DNA of 64,000 nucleotides from a virus: positions 1 through 64,000 of IMG/VR virus record IMGVR_UViG_3300036768_001490. One strand, 5' to 3'. Positions within the stretch are counted from its first letter, which is position 1. Every line of letters begins with the position of its first letter. Made by a program: the position numbers and the translations under genes. Of this stretch, positions 49,304-58,043 are shown in pieces. A model generated the notes under the pieces. The model saw only the letters and a program-made list of their open reading frames with translations. It had not been told where the DNA came from and did not search any database.

Positions 49304-50287
49304 CTAACGGACCCGGTAGCTGTAGGCAGACCGGACCTCGCCCAGGAAGCCCTTGAGGTTTATTTCGACCTTCTTGTTGTAGAGCCAGGTCATGTATTCA
49401 TTCCACAGTTGCTGGCCGTAGGCCAGGTATTCACTCTCCTTGTTCTTGTCCGCGATGGCGACGCCGCCTGCCTGGTGCTGGAGCGCATTGCGCCGGTAGT
49501 GGTGCGCCGCGTAAATGTGCAAACGGGCGATGATCCCCTGCTTCCAGTGGAAGCGGAAAGGGAAGTCCCTGGGCGTGAACGTGCGGACCGGCGGCGGTAT
49601 CTCGTTCCAGGCTTGCACCGGTTCCAGGATCGCCTGGAGCAGCTGGTCGTCGGCAAACTCCACGTTGTCGAGCAGGTACTGGTTCTCCGCCGGGTCTGAG
49701 TCCATCATGGCCATGCGGATCTCGTTGATGGTCGGCGGCCCGAGGTCGTCAGCCAGGGTCTCCCGTTTCAACGGGTAGAGGGAACGCTCCACAGACAGCA
49801 GGCCGTCGTTGACCAGGACGACCTTGCCGGCGCCGTTCCGGATGGCCCAGGACAGCTGGTAGATGCCCGCCCGCTCAACAATGTCCTCGCGCAGGGTGGC
49901 CTGCAAGACCCCGGCCAGGGGGTCGTGGGACGTGACTGGCAGCTCCCAGACAGGGTTGAGGTCGCTCACAGGTCCGTGCGCCAGCGCGTCCTTGACGCGC
50001 AGCACGGCGGTGCCGCCTCCGCCTGGCTCCGGGACGGTGGACAGGCTGCTGGAGCTGTCCGACAGCGCGCCCTCGACGTCCAGGTAGCCGGACAGGTCAA
50101 CCGCGCGCCCCCTGCGGTCCCGGAAGACGTGCTCCAGGGTGGCTGCCACGCCCTGGTCCACGATGAATGCCTTGACGCGGCGCAGGACCGGGCAGTCGTC
50201 CATCTCGTGGATGCCGGCCCGGACCACTTCCAGGGCAGGCGCTCCAGCGGGACCGCTGACATGCAACGGCTCGACAATGATGGCCAT
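49304..50287 (-). CDS. Virion structural protein, probably neck/tail (327 aa)
   Basis: The N-terminal half has beta segments and a Ser-rich and Gly-rich linker (DSSSSLSTVPEPGGGGTAVLRV), like a small Ig-type or BppU-like domain. The C-terminal half is a distinct helical module (DNVEFADDQLLQAILEPVQAWNEIPPPVRTFTPRDFPFRFHWKQGI; ARLHIYAAHHYRRNALQHQAGGVAI). This second part reads like a conserved virion protein, but no named family is claimed. GGGGAG precedes the ATG. The 180-base gap upstream contains no clear gene. Confidence 0.6.
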   Translation of the reverse strand: MAIIVEPLHVSGPAGAPALEVVRAGIHEMDDCPVLRRVKAFIVDQGVAATLEHVFRDRRGRAVDLSGYLDVEGALSDSSSSLSTVPEPGGGGTAVLRVKDALAHGPVSDLNPVWELPVTSHDPLAGVLQATLREDIVERAGIYQLSWAIRNGAGKVVLVNDGLLSVERSLYPLKRETLADDLGPPTINEIRMAMMDSDPAENQYLLDNVEFADDQLLQAILEPVQAWNEIPPPVRTFTPRDFPFRFHWKQGIIARLHIYAAHHYRRNALQHQAGGVAIADKNKESEYLAYGQQLWNEYMTWLYNKKVEINLKGFLGEVRSAYSYRVR

Positions 50288-50315
50288 GACCTTGCTCCCC
50301 TTTCCGCCGTCCGGG

Positions 50316-50966
50316 TCAGGTCACGACAAGGTGGACGACCCTTGGACGGATCACGCCCTGCTTGAAGACCAGCAAACTGTAATCGCCCACGTCCAGCATC
50401 ATGGGGGACGTCCAGCGACCGTTGACGTCGGTACTGACTGTGGCGACCACGAACTCCTGGCTGCGCCGGCCAGAGGCGTAGTCCGCGTAGCGGAAGCAGC
50501 GGATGGACGCATTGTCCACGCGCACCCCCGTACTCGTTTCAACCGCCAGGTTGTCCGGGCCGCCGTAGTCATGGTCCACCTGGATAGGTCCGCTGCCCTG
50601 CAAATCAGCCATTTTGGCCGGTGTCACGTCGCGCAGGGAAGCGACCGTGTCCACCGCGGTGTCGGCGGCCAGGCCGATGACGCGAATGGACACCACGTCG
50701 CCGCCCTCCAGCGGCACGGGACGGCTGACAATGATGGTCTCGTGGCAGGACGGCGGCACAGCCACGTCGCTGTCAGGAGAGAGCGGCACGCTGTTGAGGC
50801 GGATGCGGGCCCGGTACAGGCCGCCGCCGGCCAGTGGCCTGGCAGGGCTGCCCAGTGCCACCCGGGCCATGACCTCGATGGGGGCCGTCCCGGTGTAGAC
50901 GTAATGCAAGACCTCGACCTCGTCCGCGATGCTGATGTTCTGCTTGACCACGCGCGCGAGTTCCAT
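50316..50966 (-). CDS. Beta-rich virion protein (216 aa)
   Basis: Begins MELARVVKQNISIADEVEVLHYVYTG. Strand-rich throughout (GLYRARIRLNSVPLSPDSD, ETIIVSRPVPLEGGDVVSIRVIGLA, SQEFVVATVSTDVNGRWTSPMMLDVGDYSLLVFKQG), in the style of Ig-like or carbohydrate-binding beta-sandwich proteins of phage surfaces. There is no signal peptide. GGTGGAGA precedes the ATG. It lies between the 1018-residue repeat protein and the neck genes, so a decoration or fibre role is likely. Confidence 0.55.
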   Translation of the reverse strand: MELARVVKQNISIADEVEVLHYVYTGTAPIEVMARVALGSPARPLAGGGLYRARIRLNSVPLSPDSDVAVPPSCHETIIVSRPVPLEGGDVVSIRVIGLAADTAVDTVASLRDVTPAKMADLQGSGPIQVDHDYGGPDNLAVETSTGVRVDNASIRCFRYADYASGRRSQEFVVATVSTDVNGRWTSPMMLDVGDYSLLVFKQGVIRPRVVHLVVT

Positions 50967-51056
50967 TCTCCACCCCTTTGCCTCTGCCTCCTCCGTTTCC
51001 TGGCATGCGCGCTGGTCCCTGGCCAGCGACCAGTGTGGGCTTTCCGCTGCCGTCTG

Positions 51057-54000
51057 CTAGAACATCTGGCCCCCTAGTATGGTAACGAAGATCGGGCAGG
51101 AAAAATTGCCGGTGTGATGGCCGGCGCCATGCACAAACAGGTTGTGGCCGAACCATTCCCCGGACGCGATGCCGTCAGGGTACACGGTCACGGCGCCGCG
51201 ACGGACTTCCGGCATGCCTAGGGCAAGGGCGGAAGAGGTTCCTGCCGGGGCAAGTACCAGTGCCAGCCGCACTGCACCGGACCCTTCCTCGGACGGTATG
51301 CCTGTCGGCGAAACCGTCAGCCCCATGTACGGTACACTGCATGCCTCTTCCGATGGAATCCCGACAGCATGGATGGTGTAGGTAGTCAGCTGGGTGACAG
51401 GGGTGCCGAATAATTCTCCGGATGGAATGCCACTCGGGGATACCGTCAGCTGGACATGTGACGTGCCAAACGATTCTCCGGATGGAATGCCACTCGGAGA
51501 TACCGTCAGACGGATGACAGTGGTGCCGAATACTTCCCCGGATGGAATGCCACTCGGGGATACCGTCAGCCGGATGACAGAGGTGCCGAATAATTCCCCG
51601 GATGGAATGCCACCAGGAGATACTGTCAGCTGGATGACAGGGGTGCCGAATAATTCCCCGGATGGAATGCCACTCGGGGATACCGTCAGCTGGATGACAG
51701 GGGTTCCGAATACTTCCCCAGATGGAATGCCACTCGGGGATACCGTCAGCTGGATGACAGTGGTGCCAAACTCTTCCCCGGATGGAATGCCACTCGGAGA
51801 TACCGTCAGGCGGATGACAGAGGTGCCAAATGCCTCTCCGGACGGAATGCTGTCCGGTGCAATGATTAGTGTGTCCAGCTGGACATGTGGCGTGCCAAAT
51901 ACTTCCCCGGATGGAATGCCACTCGGAGATACCGTCAGCCGGATGACAGAGGTGCCAAACGCTTCCCCGGACGGAATGCCACCAGGAGATACTGTCAGAC
52001 GGATGACAGAGGTGCCGAATACTTCCCCGGACGGAATACCACCAGGGGATACCGTCAGCTGGACACGTGGCGTGCCAAATACTTCCCCTGGTGGAATGCC
52101 ACCAGGAGATACCGTCAGACGGATGACAGAGGTGCCAAATGCTTCTCCGGATGGAATACCACTCGGAGATACTGTCAGCTGGATGACAGGGGTGCCAAAC
52201 GATTCTCCGGATGGAATGCCACCAGGAGATACTGTCAGCTTGATGACAGGGGTGCCGAACGATTCTCCGGACGGAATGCTGTCCGGTGCAATGATTAGTG
52301 TGCCTAGCTGGACATGTGGCGTTCCAAACGCTTCTCCAGACGAAATACCACTCGGAGATACCGTCAGCCGGATGACGGAGGTGCCAAACGCTTCCCCGGG
52401 CGGAATGCCACTCGGAGATACCGTCAGCTGGATGACAGTGGTGCCGAATACTTCCCCGGACGGAATGCCACCAGGAGATACCGCCAGACGGATGACAGGG
52501 GTGCCAAACGCTTCCCCGGGTGGAATGCCACCAGGAGATACTGTCAGCTGGATGACAGTGGTGCCAAACGCTTCCCCGGGTGGAATGCCACCAGGAGATA
52601 CTGTCAGCTGGATGACAGTGGTGCCGAATACTTCCCCGGATGGAATGCCACCAGGAGATACCGTCAGCTGGATGACGGGGGCGCCAAACGCTTCCCCGGA
52701 TGGAATGCTGTCCGGTGTAACGATTAGTGTGCCCAGCTGGACATGTGGCGTGCCAAACGATTCTCCGGATGGAATGCCACTCGGAGATACCGTCAGACGG
52801 ATGACAGGGGTGCCAAACGCTTCCCCGGGTGGAATGCCACCAGGAGATACCGTCAGACGGATGACAGTGGTGCCAAACGCTTCCCCGGACGGAATGCCAC
52901 CAGGAGATACTGTCAGACGGATGACAGGGGTGCCGAATACTTCCCCGGATGGAATGCCACTCGGAGATACCGTCAGACGGATGACAGGGGTGCCAAATGC
53001 TTCTCCGGACGGAATGCTGTCCGGTGCAATGATTAGTGTGCCCAGCTGGACATGTGGCGTGCCAAACGATTCTCCGGATGGAATGCCGCCAGGAGATACC
53101 GTCAGGCGGATGACATAGGTGCCGAATACTTCCCCAGATGGAATGCCACCAGGAGATACCGTCAGCTGGATGACAGGGGTGCCGAATACTTCCCCGGATG
53201 GAATGCCACCAGGAGATACTGTCAGACGGATGACAGAGGTGCCAAACGCTTCCCCGGATGGAATGCTGTCCGGTGTAATGATTAGTGTGCCCAGCTGGAC
53301 ATTTGGCGTGCCAAATACTTCTCCGGATGAAATGCCACTCGGAGATATTGTCAGACGGATGACAGAGGTGCCAAATGCTTCGTCAGACGGGATGCCGGTG
53401 CAGCGGACGGTGAGGCGAAGTCTGGCCGTGCCGAATGATTCCCCAGATGGGATGCCGGTCGGCTCCAGCGGCGCAGGCTCCAGGGCAATCAGCACCGAGG
53501 CCCAAGCAGCTGACCCACTTGCGGTATCGACAACGGTGCCGGTCGGCGACGTGCTGAAATACTCCCGGTCATGTAGGGCTACGGAGCCGCGTTTCCCGCC
53601 TGCGTTTGTCAGGTAACACTGCTGCGTGCCGGAAGTGGCGTCCTCGAAGCGGTAGGTGTACCCTGTGGGGGCCGTGCGCGTCCGGTCATACCCCATGCCG
53701 TTGCAGGCCAGGATGAAGCAACCGGCTCTGGTCGGCGTGATGCTATTGTGTTCGATGGTCGAGTCGCTGCCGGTGTTGAGGGTGCCTACCACGTTGGCAG
53801 GACTGCCGGTGCGCTTGACGCCGCGGTAAGCGGCAATGCCTCCAATCGGCGCGGTCCCGCTGGAGTGCGTCACCGTCAGGTTGGGCGTGGTGCCTGCGTA
53901 GCGGAAGTACCAGACAGACAATCGGCTGGTAGTGCCGCCGCCGTTGCCCTGGACAAGCTGCGTCCAGCCCGAGAAGGAATGCGCCACGTTGTCCGAGGAG

Positions 54001-54113
54001 TGGACAACGGCGATCCAGACGTCATCCACCTGGGGCGAGGGCGGTGCCCCCAGCGTGATGTTGCCGCTGGCGGCGGAGCCTTCGTCGCCGACGCCAACAA
54101 ACGTGATCGGCAC
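51057..54113 (-). CDS. Long repeat fibre/surface protein: jelly-roll-like domain plus ~36 IPSGExFGT repeats (1018 aa)
   Basis: GTG start (54113) with GTGAGG upstream. Residues 1-215 form a domain common in phage tail proteins (GNITLGAPPSPQVDDVWIAVVHSSD, SGWTQLVQGNGGGT, IGGIAAYRGV). Residues about 219-985 are about 36 tandem units of mostly 20 residues with consensus [SG]GIPSGExFGTxVIRLTVSP. A variant unit ending HVQLGTLI(I/V)(A/T)P followed by DSIPSGE recurs every four to seven units, giving a higher-order pattern. The C-terminal 30 residues are non-repetitive. The repeats should make an extended beta rod. Unit number is a likely source of variation. Confidence 0.75.
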   Translation of the reverse strand: MPITFVGVGDEGSAASGNITLGAPPSPQVDDVWIAVVHSSDNVAHSFSGWTQLVQGNGGGTTSRLSVWYFRYAGTTPNLTVTHSSGTAPIGGIAAYRGVKRTGSPANVVGTLNTGSDSTIEHNSITPTRAGCFILACNGMGYDRTRTAPTGYTYRFEDATSGTQQCYLTNAGGKRGSVALHDREYFSTSPTGTVVDTASGSAAWASVLIALEPAPLEPTGIPSGESFGTARLRLTVRCTGIPSDEAFGTSVIRLTISPSGISSGEVFGTPNVQLGTLIITPDSIPSGEAFGTSVIRLTVSPGGIPSGEVFGTPVIQLTVSPGGIPSGEVFGTYVIRLTVSPGGIPSGESFGTPHVQLGTLIIAPDSIPSGEAFGTPVIRLTVSPSGIPSGEVFGTPVIRLTVSPGGIPSGEAFGTTVIRLTVSPGGIPPGEAFGTPVIRLTVSPSGIPSGESFGTPHVQLGTLIVTPDSIPSGEAFGAPVIQLTVSPGGIPSGEVFGTTVIQLTVSPGGIPPGEAFGTTVIQLTVSPGGIPPGEAFGTPVIRLAVSPGGIPSGEVFGTTVIQLTVSPSGIPPGEAFGTSVIRLTVSPSGISSGEAFGTPHVQLGTLIIAPDSIPSGESFGTPVIKLTVSPGGIPSGESFGTPVIQLTVSPSGIPSGEAFGTSVIRLTVSPGGIPPGEVFGTPRVQLTVSPGGIPSGEVFGTSVIRLTVSPGGIPSGEAFGTSVIRLTVSPSGIPSGEVFGTPHVQLDTLIIAPDSIPSGEAFGTSVIRLTVSPSGIPSGEEFGTTVIQLTVSPSGIPSGEVFGTPVIQLTVSPSGIPSGELFGTPVIQLTVSPGGIPSGELFGTSVIRLTVSPSGIPSGEVFGTTVIRLTVSPSGIPSGESFGTSHVQLTVSPSGIPSGELFGTPVTQLTTYTIHAVGIPSEEACSVPYMGLTVSPTGIPSEEGSGAVRLALVLAPAGTSSALALGMPEVRRGAVTVYPDGIASGEWFGHNLFVHGAGHHTGNFSCPIFVTILGGQMF
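51160..53456 (-). repeat. 60-base tandem repeat array
   Basis: About 36 copies of a mostly 60-base unit coding for IPSGExFGT repeats. The plus strand reads as recurring GGAATGCCACTCGGAGATAC-like blocks. Because the period is a multiple of three, long antisense frames also stay open. Neighbouring copies are nearly identical, a sign of recent expansion or gene conversion. Confidence 0.9.
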
Positions 54114-54163
54114 GGGTGCGCCTCACCACACCATGCAGAGACAGGTCCAGGAGGGGACTCTTC

Positions 54164-54433
54164 TTACCCCCCGGTGCTCTGGCTGCCACCGGGCTCGCCG
54201 ACCGCAGCCGTCGAGGCGATGCTTTCTGCCGCTACGACGCGCCGGAGTGCTTCCTTCTGGTCATCGAGCAGTCCGGTCCACATGTTCTCGGCCTCTGCTT
54301 GGGCCAGCAGCTTGTCCCGCTGGGATACCAGCTCCAGGATCTGCGCCCGGCGGGACTCACGCTCTGCCGCCAGGGCGGCGCTGAGATCCGCGATCATCTC
54401 CTCCAGCTCTGCGATCCGTTGCGCTGTGTTCAT
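54164..54433 (-). CDS. Small coiled-coil protein (89 aa)
   Basis: MNTAQRIAELEEMIADLSAA begins a long amphipathic helix (to about residue 65, ALRRVVAAESIAS) that should form a coiled coil, then a Gly/Ser-rich tail. AGGAGG precedes the ATG, which overlaps the upstream stop (ATGA). It may be a chaperone or oligomerisation partner for the flanking long repeat protein. No family is recognised. Confidence 0.6.
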   Translation of the reverse strand: MNTAQRIAELEEMIADLSAALAAERESRRAQILELVSQRDKLLAQAEAENMWTGLLDDQKEALRRVVAAESIASTAAVGEPGGSQSTGG

Positions 54434-55020
54434 TCCTGACACCTCCTGGCTGGCGGCCGCACCGCCACGGTGGGCCTGCCAACGGAACCCCGGGGACGGA
54501 TGCCGCCGCACGCGGCGGCACTCTGGCCTGCCTCGTACAGCTTGCGTTGGTCGGAAGTCAGTTGCAGCGGTATGCCCAGGCACCAGAGGAGGGCCTGGTC
54601 CGCAATCTGCCGTTCCGCCACAGCCGCCGTGTCGGCCTCGACCTCCTTGGCCTGGGTGTAGGCGGCCTTGCCGACCTCGTAGGCTGACTCGTGCGGCGCC
54701 TCCAGCCACAGCCTCCCGTCCAGCTCGACCAGGACCATCAGACCGAACCGGCGCACGACGAGCCGTCCGTCTCCCACCCGTTCCGGTCCGAGGTCTGCTG
54801 GCTCCGTGCCCGTGGCCGCGTAGCGGCGCGCCTCCTCAAAACGGCGCTTGAGCGCCAGATAGAAGTCCACGGCGGCCGGCCAGCTCAGGCCGATGCCTCG
54901 GCCGTTGCTCGTGATTACTACCCAGTTGCCGCGACGACCGACCCTGCATTCCTGCCGCACGGGAAAGTTCCAAAATCCGTTTTTTACAACTTGAAGATGC
55001 GGTTCGGCCCGTTGTCCCAC
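54430..55020 (-). CDS. Hypothetical phage protein (196 aa, start uncertain)
   Basis: From a GTG at 55020 the product is 196 residues and overlaps the upstream gene by 37 bases. A GTG at 54960 (176 residues) is the alternative; neither has a good ribosome site. The protein has a beta-rich N-terminus (CRVGRRGNWVVITSNGRGIGLSWPAAVDFYLALKRRFEEA) and helical later parts. An AT-rich 15-base motif shared with 12516-12530 lies at this junction. The function is unknown. Confidence 0.5.
   Translation of the reverse strand: MGQRAEPHLQVVKNGFWNFPVRQECRVGRRGNWVVITSNGRGIGLSWPAAVDFYLALKRRFEEARRYAATGTEPADLGPERVGDGRLVVRRFGLMVLVELDGRLWLEAPHESAYEVGKAAYTQAKEVEADTAAVAERQIADQALLWCLGIPLQLTSDQRKLYEAGQSAAACGGIRPRGSVGRPTVAVRPPARRCQE
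54972..54986. promoter_or_regulatory. AT-rich junction motif, copy 2
   Basis: Fifteen bases identical to 12516-12530, at the stop of the 54984 gene and inside or just before the start of the 54430 gene. Both copies sit next to a CGGGAAAGT[T]CC element. See the matching finding. Confidence 0.3.
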
Positions 55021-55394
55021 TGGATGATAATGTCGCCGCCGTTCGGTGTCACTGGCAGGCCCGTGGCCGTGTCGATGAATGCGATCAGGTACTTGGCCGA
55101 CTCGGAAGCTGGCGTGTCATCGTAAATGACAATCGACTCGACAGAGGCCCCGGACACGGTCGAGAGCGTGACGTCGGCCGCGTCGGCCACGCCCGCCGTC
55201 GAGGTCTTGGAAGTGAAGTTGCCGCTGGTGGCGACCCGCGCCCCGGCAGCGATGTCGTCGAGGAAGTCGTCGCTGGACACGGACGGCGTATCGACGCCGT
55301 GGTCCACCAGGACCAAGCGGATGTTGTCCGCTGTCCAGTCGATATTTGCATCCAGGAAGTGCCCGCGGGCAGAGTCAAACAATGCATTGGCCAT
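54984..55394 (-). CDS. Virion protein of the MANALFDSARGHFL type (136 aa)
   Basis: Begins MANALFDSARGHFLDANIDWTADNIRLVLVDHG, a start pattern I know from small phage structural proteins of about 130-150 residues. The rest is beta-rich (TSKTSTAGVADAADVTLSTVSGASVESIVIYDDT, YLIAFIDTATGLPVTPNGGDIIIQW). AGGGGA precedes the ATG. It probably decorates the virion or supports a fibre; it follows the collagen-like fibre gene after 27 bases. The exact role is unknown. Confidence 0.6.
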   Translation of the reverse strand: MANALFDSARGHFLDANIDWTADNIRLVLVDHGVDTPSVSSDDFLDDIAAGARVATSGNFTSKTSTAGVADAADVTLSTVSGASVESIVIYDDTPASESAKYLIAFIDTATGLPVTPNGGDIIIQWDNGPNRIFKL

Positions 55395-55421
55395 CAGTGG
55401 CAGTCCCCTTTCTCCCTAGAC

Positions 55422-57065
55422 CTAGATGAGGGGCGATTCCGCAATGACCGTCTCGCTGCCGTCTCCCCACAGGGCGACCAGCTGCGAGCGCGTCCCCATG
55501 CCGCTGCTCAGGCTCAGGCTGCCCGTGTCGTTGCGCAGGTAAAGACGGACCCGGTTGGGCAATGGTATCTGGGGCGCCGGGATCTCTTCCAGCTCGATGT
55601 AGTCGCCGATTCCCACTCCCTGGGCTCCCTGGGCTCCCTGGGCTCCCTGGGCGCCACCGCTGCTGCTGTGCGTGAAGCTGAGGACCACCTGGTCGTTCGC
55701 GGCAAAGGAGCCGTTGCCGGTGATGTAGGACACCGTGAACTTGCGGTAGCCGTTGCCGTTTATCACGTTGCCGCTGACAACGTAGACGGCGAACCGGCTG
55801 CTGTCATCTTCCTTGAAGATGCGCAGGATGCCTCGGTGGGAGACCGGGCCCGTGTCGTCGAAGCTGTCCAGCCAAGAGGTCCGGTCCGCCAGCAGGCGGT
55901 CCAGGTTGTCGGCGTAGATGGTCGTGACCGAGGACGGGACGGCGTGGTCGTAGCGCAGGTAGCCGGGCCCCGGGTCCGAGTCCAGCAGAGACGAGGAGAA
56001 CGTGTATGGCGCGCTGTTGCCGCCGGCGTCTCCCCGGCTGCCCTGTGCCCCTGGCACGCCCTGGGCGCCTTGCGCCCCAGGTGGTCCCTGCGCCCCCTGG
56101 TCGCCCTGGAAGCCGGCGTCTCCGGGGCTGCCCTGCGCCCCCTGGGAACCTGTGGCTCCAGGCTGTCCCTGCTCGCCGGCGGGGCCCTGGGGGCCCTGGA
56201 GTCCGGTGCTGCCGGCAGGCCCCTGTTCCCCCGGCACGCCCTGGGCTCCCTGCGGACCAGGGTCGCCCTGTGCCCCCTGGTTCCCCTGGTAGCCCTGGTC
56301 GCCCGGGATGCCTGGCTCCCCCTGGAACCCCTGGGCTCCCACGGCGCCCTGGGCGCCTGTCTCACCCTGCGGTCCCATCGGACCCTGGGCCCCCACGGCG
56401 CCCTGGGCACCTACCGGACCTTGCATGCCCATTGGACCCTGGGCCCCTGTTGGCCCCTGGGGACCAGCATCTCCCTGTTTCCCCTGGGCACCGCTCAGGC
56501 CGGCCATGCCTTGCCTGCCCTGTGCCCCCTGGCTGCCCTGGGCGCCCACGGCACCCTGGGGACCGGCCGGCCCCACCGCGCCTTGGGCGCCGGCCACCCC
56601 CTGCGGCCCCTGGGGACCGGCACTTCCCTGCTTGCCCTGTGCTCCTTGGCTGCCCTGTACGCCGGCTGGACCCTGCGCCCCCACCACTCCCTGGGCGCCG
56701 ACCGGACCCTGAGCCCCCGTCTGGCCCTGGGGGCCTGCTGGGCCCTGCGCCCCCACTGTGCCCTGGGCGCCGACCGGACCCTGAGCCCCCGTCGGACCCT
56801 GGGGGCCTGCTGGTCCCGTGGCGCCGGGCGGACCCTGCTGGCCCGTGGCACCCTGGGCGCCCTGTGGACCTGGACTGCCCTGGCTGCCCTGGAAGCCGTG
56901 CGCTGGCCCCTGGAATCCCTGGGCGCCGACTGGACCGGGCTGGCCCTGGTATCCCTGGTGGCCACGGATGCCTTGGTAGCCGCGTAGTCCCCGCGGGCCC
57001 TGGCTCCCCTGAAAGCCGCGCACGCCGCTGGGACCGGGCGGGCCTTCCCGAGCGGTGGTTGTCAT
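55422..57065 (-). CDS. Collagen-like fibre protein (547 aa)
   Basis: The first seven residues lead straight into Gly-X-Y triplets ([20 protein letters not shown]...) running to about residue 348, rich in Ala, Gln and Pro ([17 protein letters not shown]). Residues about 350-470 are a globular domain ([52 protein letters not shown]), then a second short GAQG stretch, then a beta-rich C-terminus. The triplets should form a trimeric rod with the globular parts as trimerisation and tip domains. GAGGAGG precedes the ATG; a terminator lies just upstream. It is probably a capsid or tail fibre. Confidence 0.8.
   Translation of the reverse strand: MTTTAREGPPGPSGVRGFQGSQGPRGLRGYQGIRGHQGYQGQPGPVGAQGFQGPAHGFQGSQGSPGPQGAQGATGQQGPPGATGPAGPQGPTGAQGPVGAQGTVGAQGPAGPQGQTGAQGPVGAQGVVGAQGPAGVQGSQGAQGKQGSAGPQGPQGVAGAQGAVGPAGPQGAVGAQGSQGAQGRQGMAGLSGAQGKQGDAGPQGPTGAQGPMGMQGPVGAQGAVGAQGPMGPQGETGAQGAVGAQGFQGEPGIPGDQGYQGNQGAQGDPGPQGAQGVPGEQGPAGSTGLQGPQGPAGEQGQPGATGSQGAQGSPGDAGFQGDQGAQGPPGAQGAQGVPGAQGSRGDAGGNSAPYTFSSSLLDSDPGPGYLRYDHAVPSSVTTIYADNLDRLLADRTSWLDSFDDTGPVSHRGILRIFKEDDSSRFAVYVVSGNVINGNGYRKFTVSYITGNGSFAANDQVVLSFTHSSSGGAQGAQGAQGAQGVGIGDYIELEEIPAPQIPLPNRVRLYLRNDTGSLSLSSGMGTRSQLVALWGDGSETVIAESPLI
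55985..57045 (-). repeat. Collagen-like Gly-X-Y coding repeat (547-aa protein)
   Basis: About 1060 bases coding for about 113 Gly-X-Y triplets, built of 9-base units and longer partial duplications such as [17 protein letters not shown] separate short GAQG run lies at about 55615-55655. Confidence 0.8.
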
Positions 57066-57079
57066 CTCGCCTCCTCGAC

Positions 57080-57113
57080 AAAAACGGCGGGCCCGGTAAG
57101 GGTGCCCGCCGTT
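57080..57113 (-). terminator. Rho-independent terminator upstream of the collagen-like gene
   Basis: Perfect 10-bp stem (57083-57092 with 57104-57113, 11-base loop), followed on the minus strand by TTTTT (57084-57080). It ends the head-gene transcript between the 57157 gene and the collagen-like fibre gene, which would then need read-through or its own promoter. Confidence 0.8.
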
Positions 57114-57156
57114 GCGGGTCCGCGCGACCGACGCGCCGGCGGTGACTGGAAGAGCC

Positions 57157-57504
57157 TCACGGCCCGGACAGGGAAACGTTCCAGCAGGGATCGGCCACGC
57201 CGAGCACGCCGTTGGTCAACTTGAGTGTGCGGACGGAGCCTGGATGGTTCGTGTCCTCCAGGACGGGGCTGGGGGTCTGGATGATCTCCAGGTCGCCACG
57301 TTGCAGGGCGCGCTCGAAGGCGAGGATGGAGCGGCGCGCCTCTCCCCGCTCGAAGCGGACCAGGGACTCCTTGATGTCGCCGAAGACGGTGAACTCTTCT
57401 CCGGCATCCAGCTCGCGTCCGTGCGGCGGCAGGAAGCCGAACTTCTTCCGTCCGCCCGACGTGTTCTTGACGGTGGAGTACAAGCACTGCATATCGTAAG
57501 GCAT
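57157..57504 (-). CDS. Small phage protein (115 aa)
   Basis: Begins [44 protein letters not shown], a compact beta-rich pattern I associate with small phage proteins near the head genes. The second half is helical then beta ([35 protein letters not shown]). GAGGAGGG precedes the ATG. It is the last gene before the terminator at 57080-57113. It may be a decoration or head-completion protein; no specific role is claimed. Confidence 0.6.
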   Translation of the reverse strand: MPYDMQCLYSTVKNTSGGRKKFGFLPPHGRELDAGEEFTVFGDIKESLVRFERGEARRSILAFERALQRGDLEIIQTPSPVLEDTNHPGSVRTLKLTNGVLGVADPCWNVSLSGP

Positions 57505-57557
57505 GGGTGCCCTCCTCGGTCATCCGGGGAACAGCGCCGCCGGCGCTGGCCAGCTAC

Positions 57558-57995
57558 CTACCGCGACGCTTCCAGCTGTGCCTGGATTTCGGCTGCCTCG
57601 GCTGCCTTCAGGGCCAGGACCGAGTTGTACAGGATGGGGTTGCGGCACAGGTCCACGGCTGCCTGCCACTTGGCCATTTCCTCGTTGGCGGCCTGGGCCT
57701 GCTTGATGCTTCCGTCCAGACCGTGCGAGCTTACGACGTGGTCCAGCATCCGGTTGGCCACGAAGTAGGGGTTAACCGCTGTCGAGCCGGCGTCCTGCGC
57801 CTGCTTGACCACGGCGTCGTGCTCGACCAGGCGCAGCTTGCCGGCCGTTTCCAGCATCCACTGCGCCTCTTCCGGGCTACGGGGGCAGTAGCCGGCTGCA
57901 GCGCACTTGTTGAAGAACACCTGCTGGTGGACGGCGGTGAACAGGTTGTTGTAGGCCGTCTGGACGTCTGGCAGGACGGACTGGTTCTCGTTCAC
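57558..57995 (-). CDS. Hypothetical head-region protein (145 aa)
   Basis: GTG at 57995 is preferred (GGGAG nine bases before); a TTG at 58016 would add seven residues without a ribosome site. The protein is mostly helical (VLPDVQTAYNNLFTAVHQQVFFNKCAAAG; AAEAAEIQAQLEASR at the end). No signal peptide or known domain. It lies between the exported Tyr-rich gene and the 115-residue gene downstream of the capsid genes. Confidence 0.55.
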   Translation of the reverse strand: MNENQSVLPDVQTAYNNLFTAVHQQVFFNKCAAAGYCPRSPEEAQWMLETAGKLRLVEHDAVVKQAQDAGSTAVNPYFVANRMLDHVVSSHGLDGSIKQAQAANEEMAKWQAAVDLCRNPILYNSVLALKAAEAAEIQAQLEASR

Positions 57996-58043
57996 GGGTA
58001 TGTACTCCCAGGACAATTATGGGTCGGCCGGAGCCGCCACGGG

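Noticed and set aside
51394-53118. 574-codon plus-strand repeat frame
   Set aside because: The 60-base period keeps all frames open. The minus frame has a proper N-terminal domain and start; the plus frame has neither.
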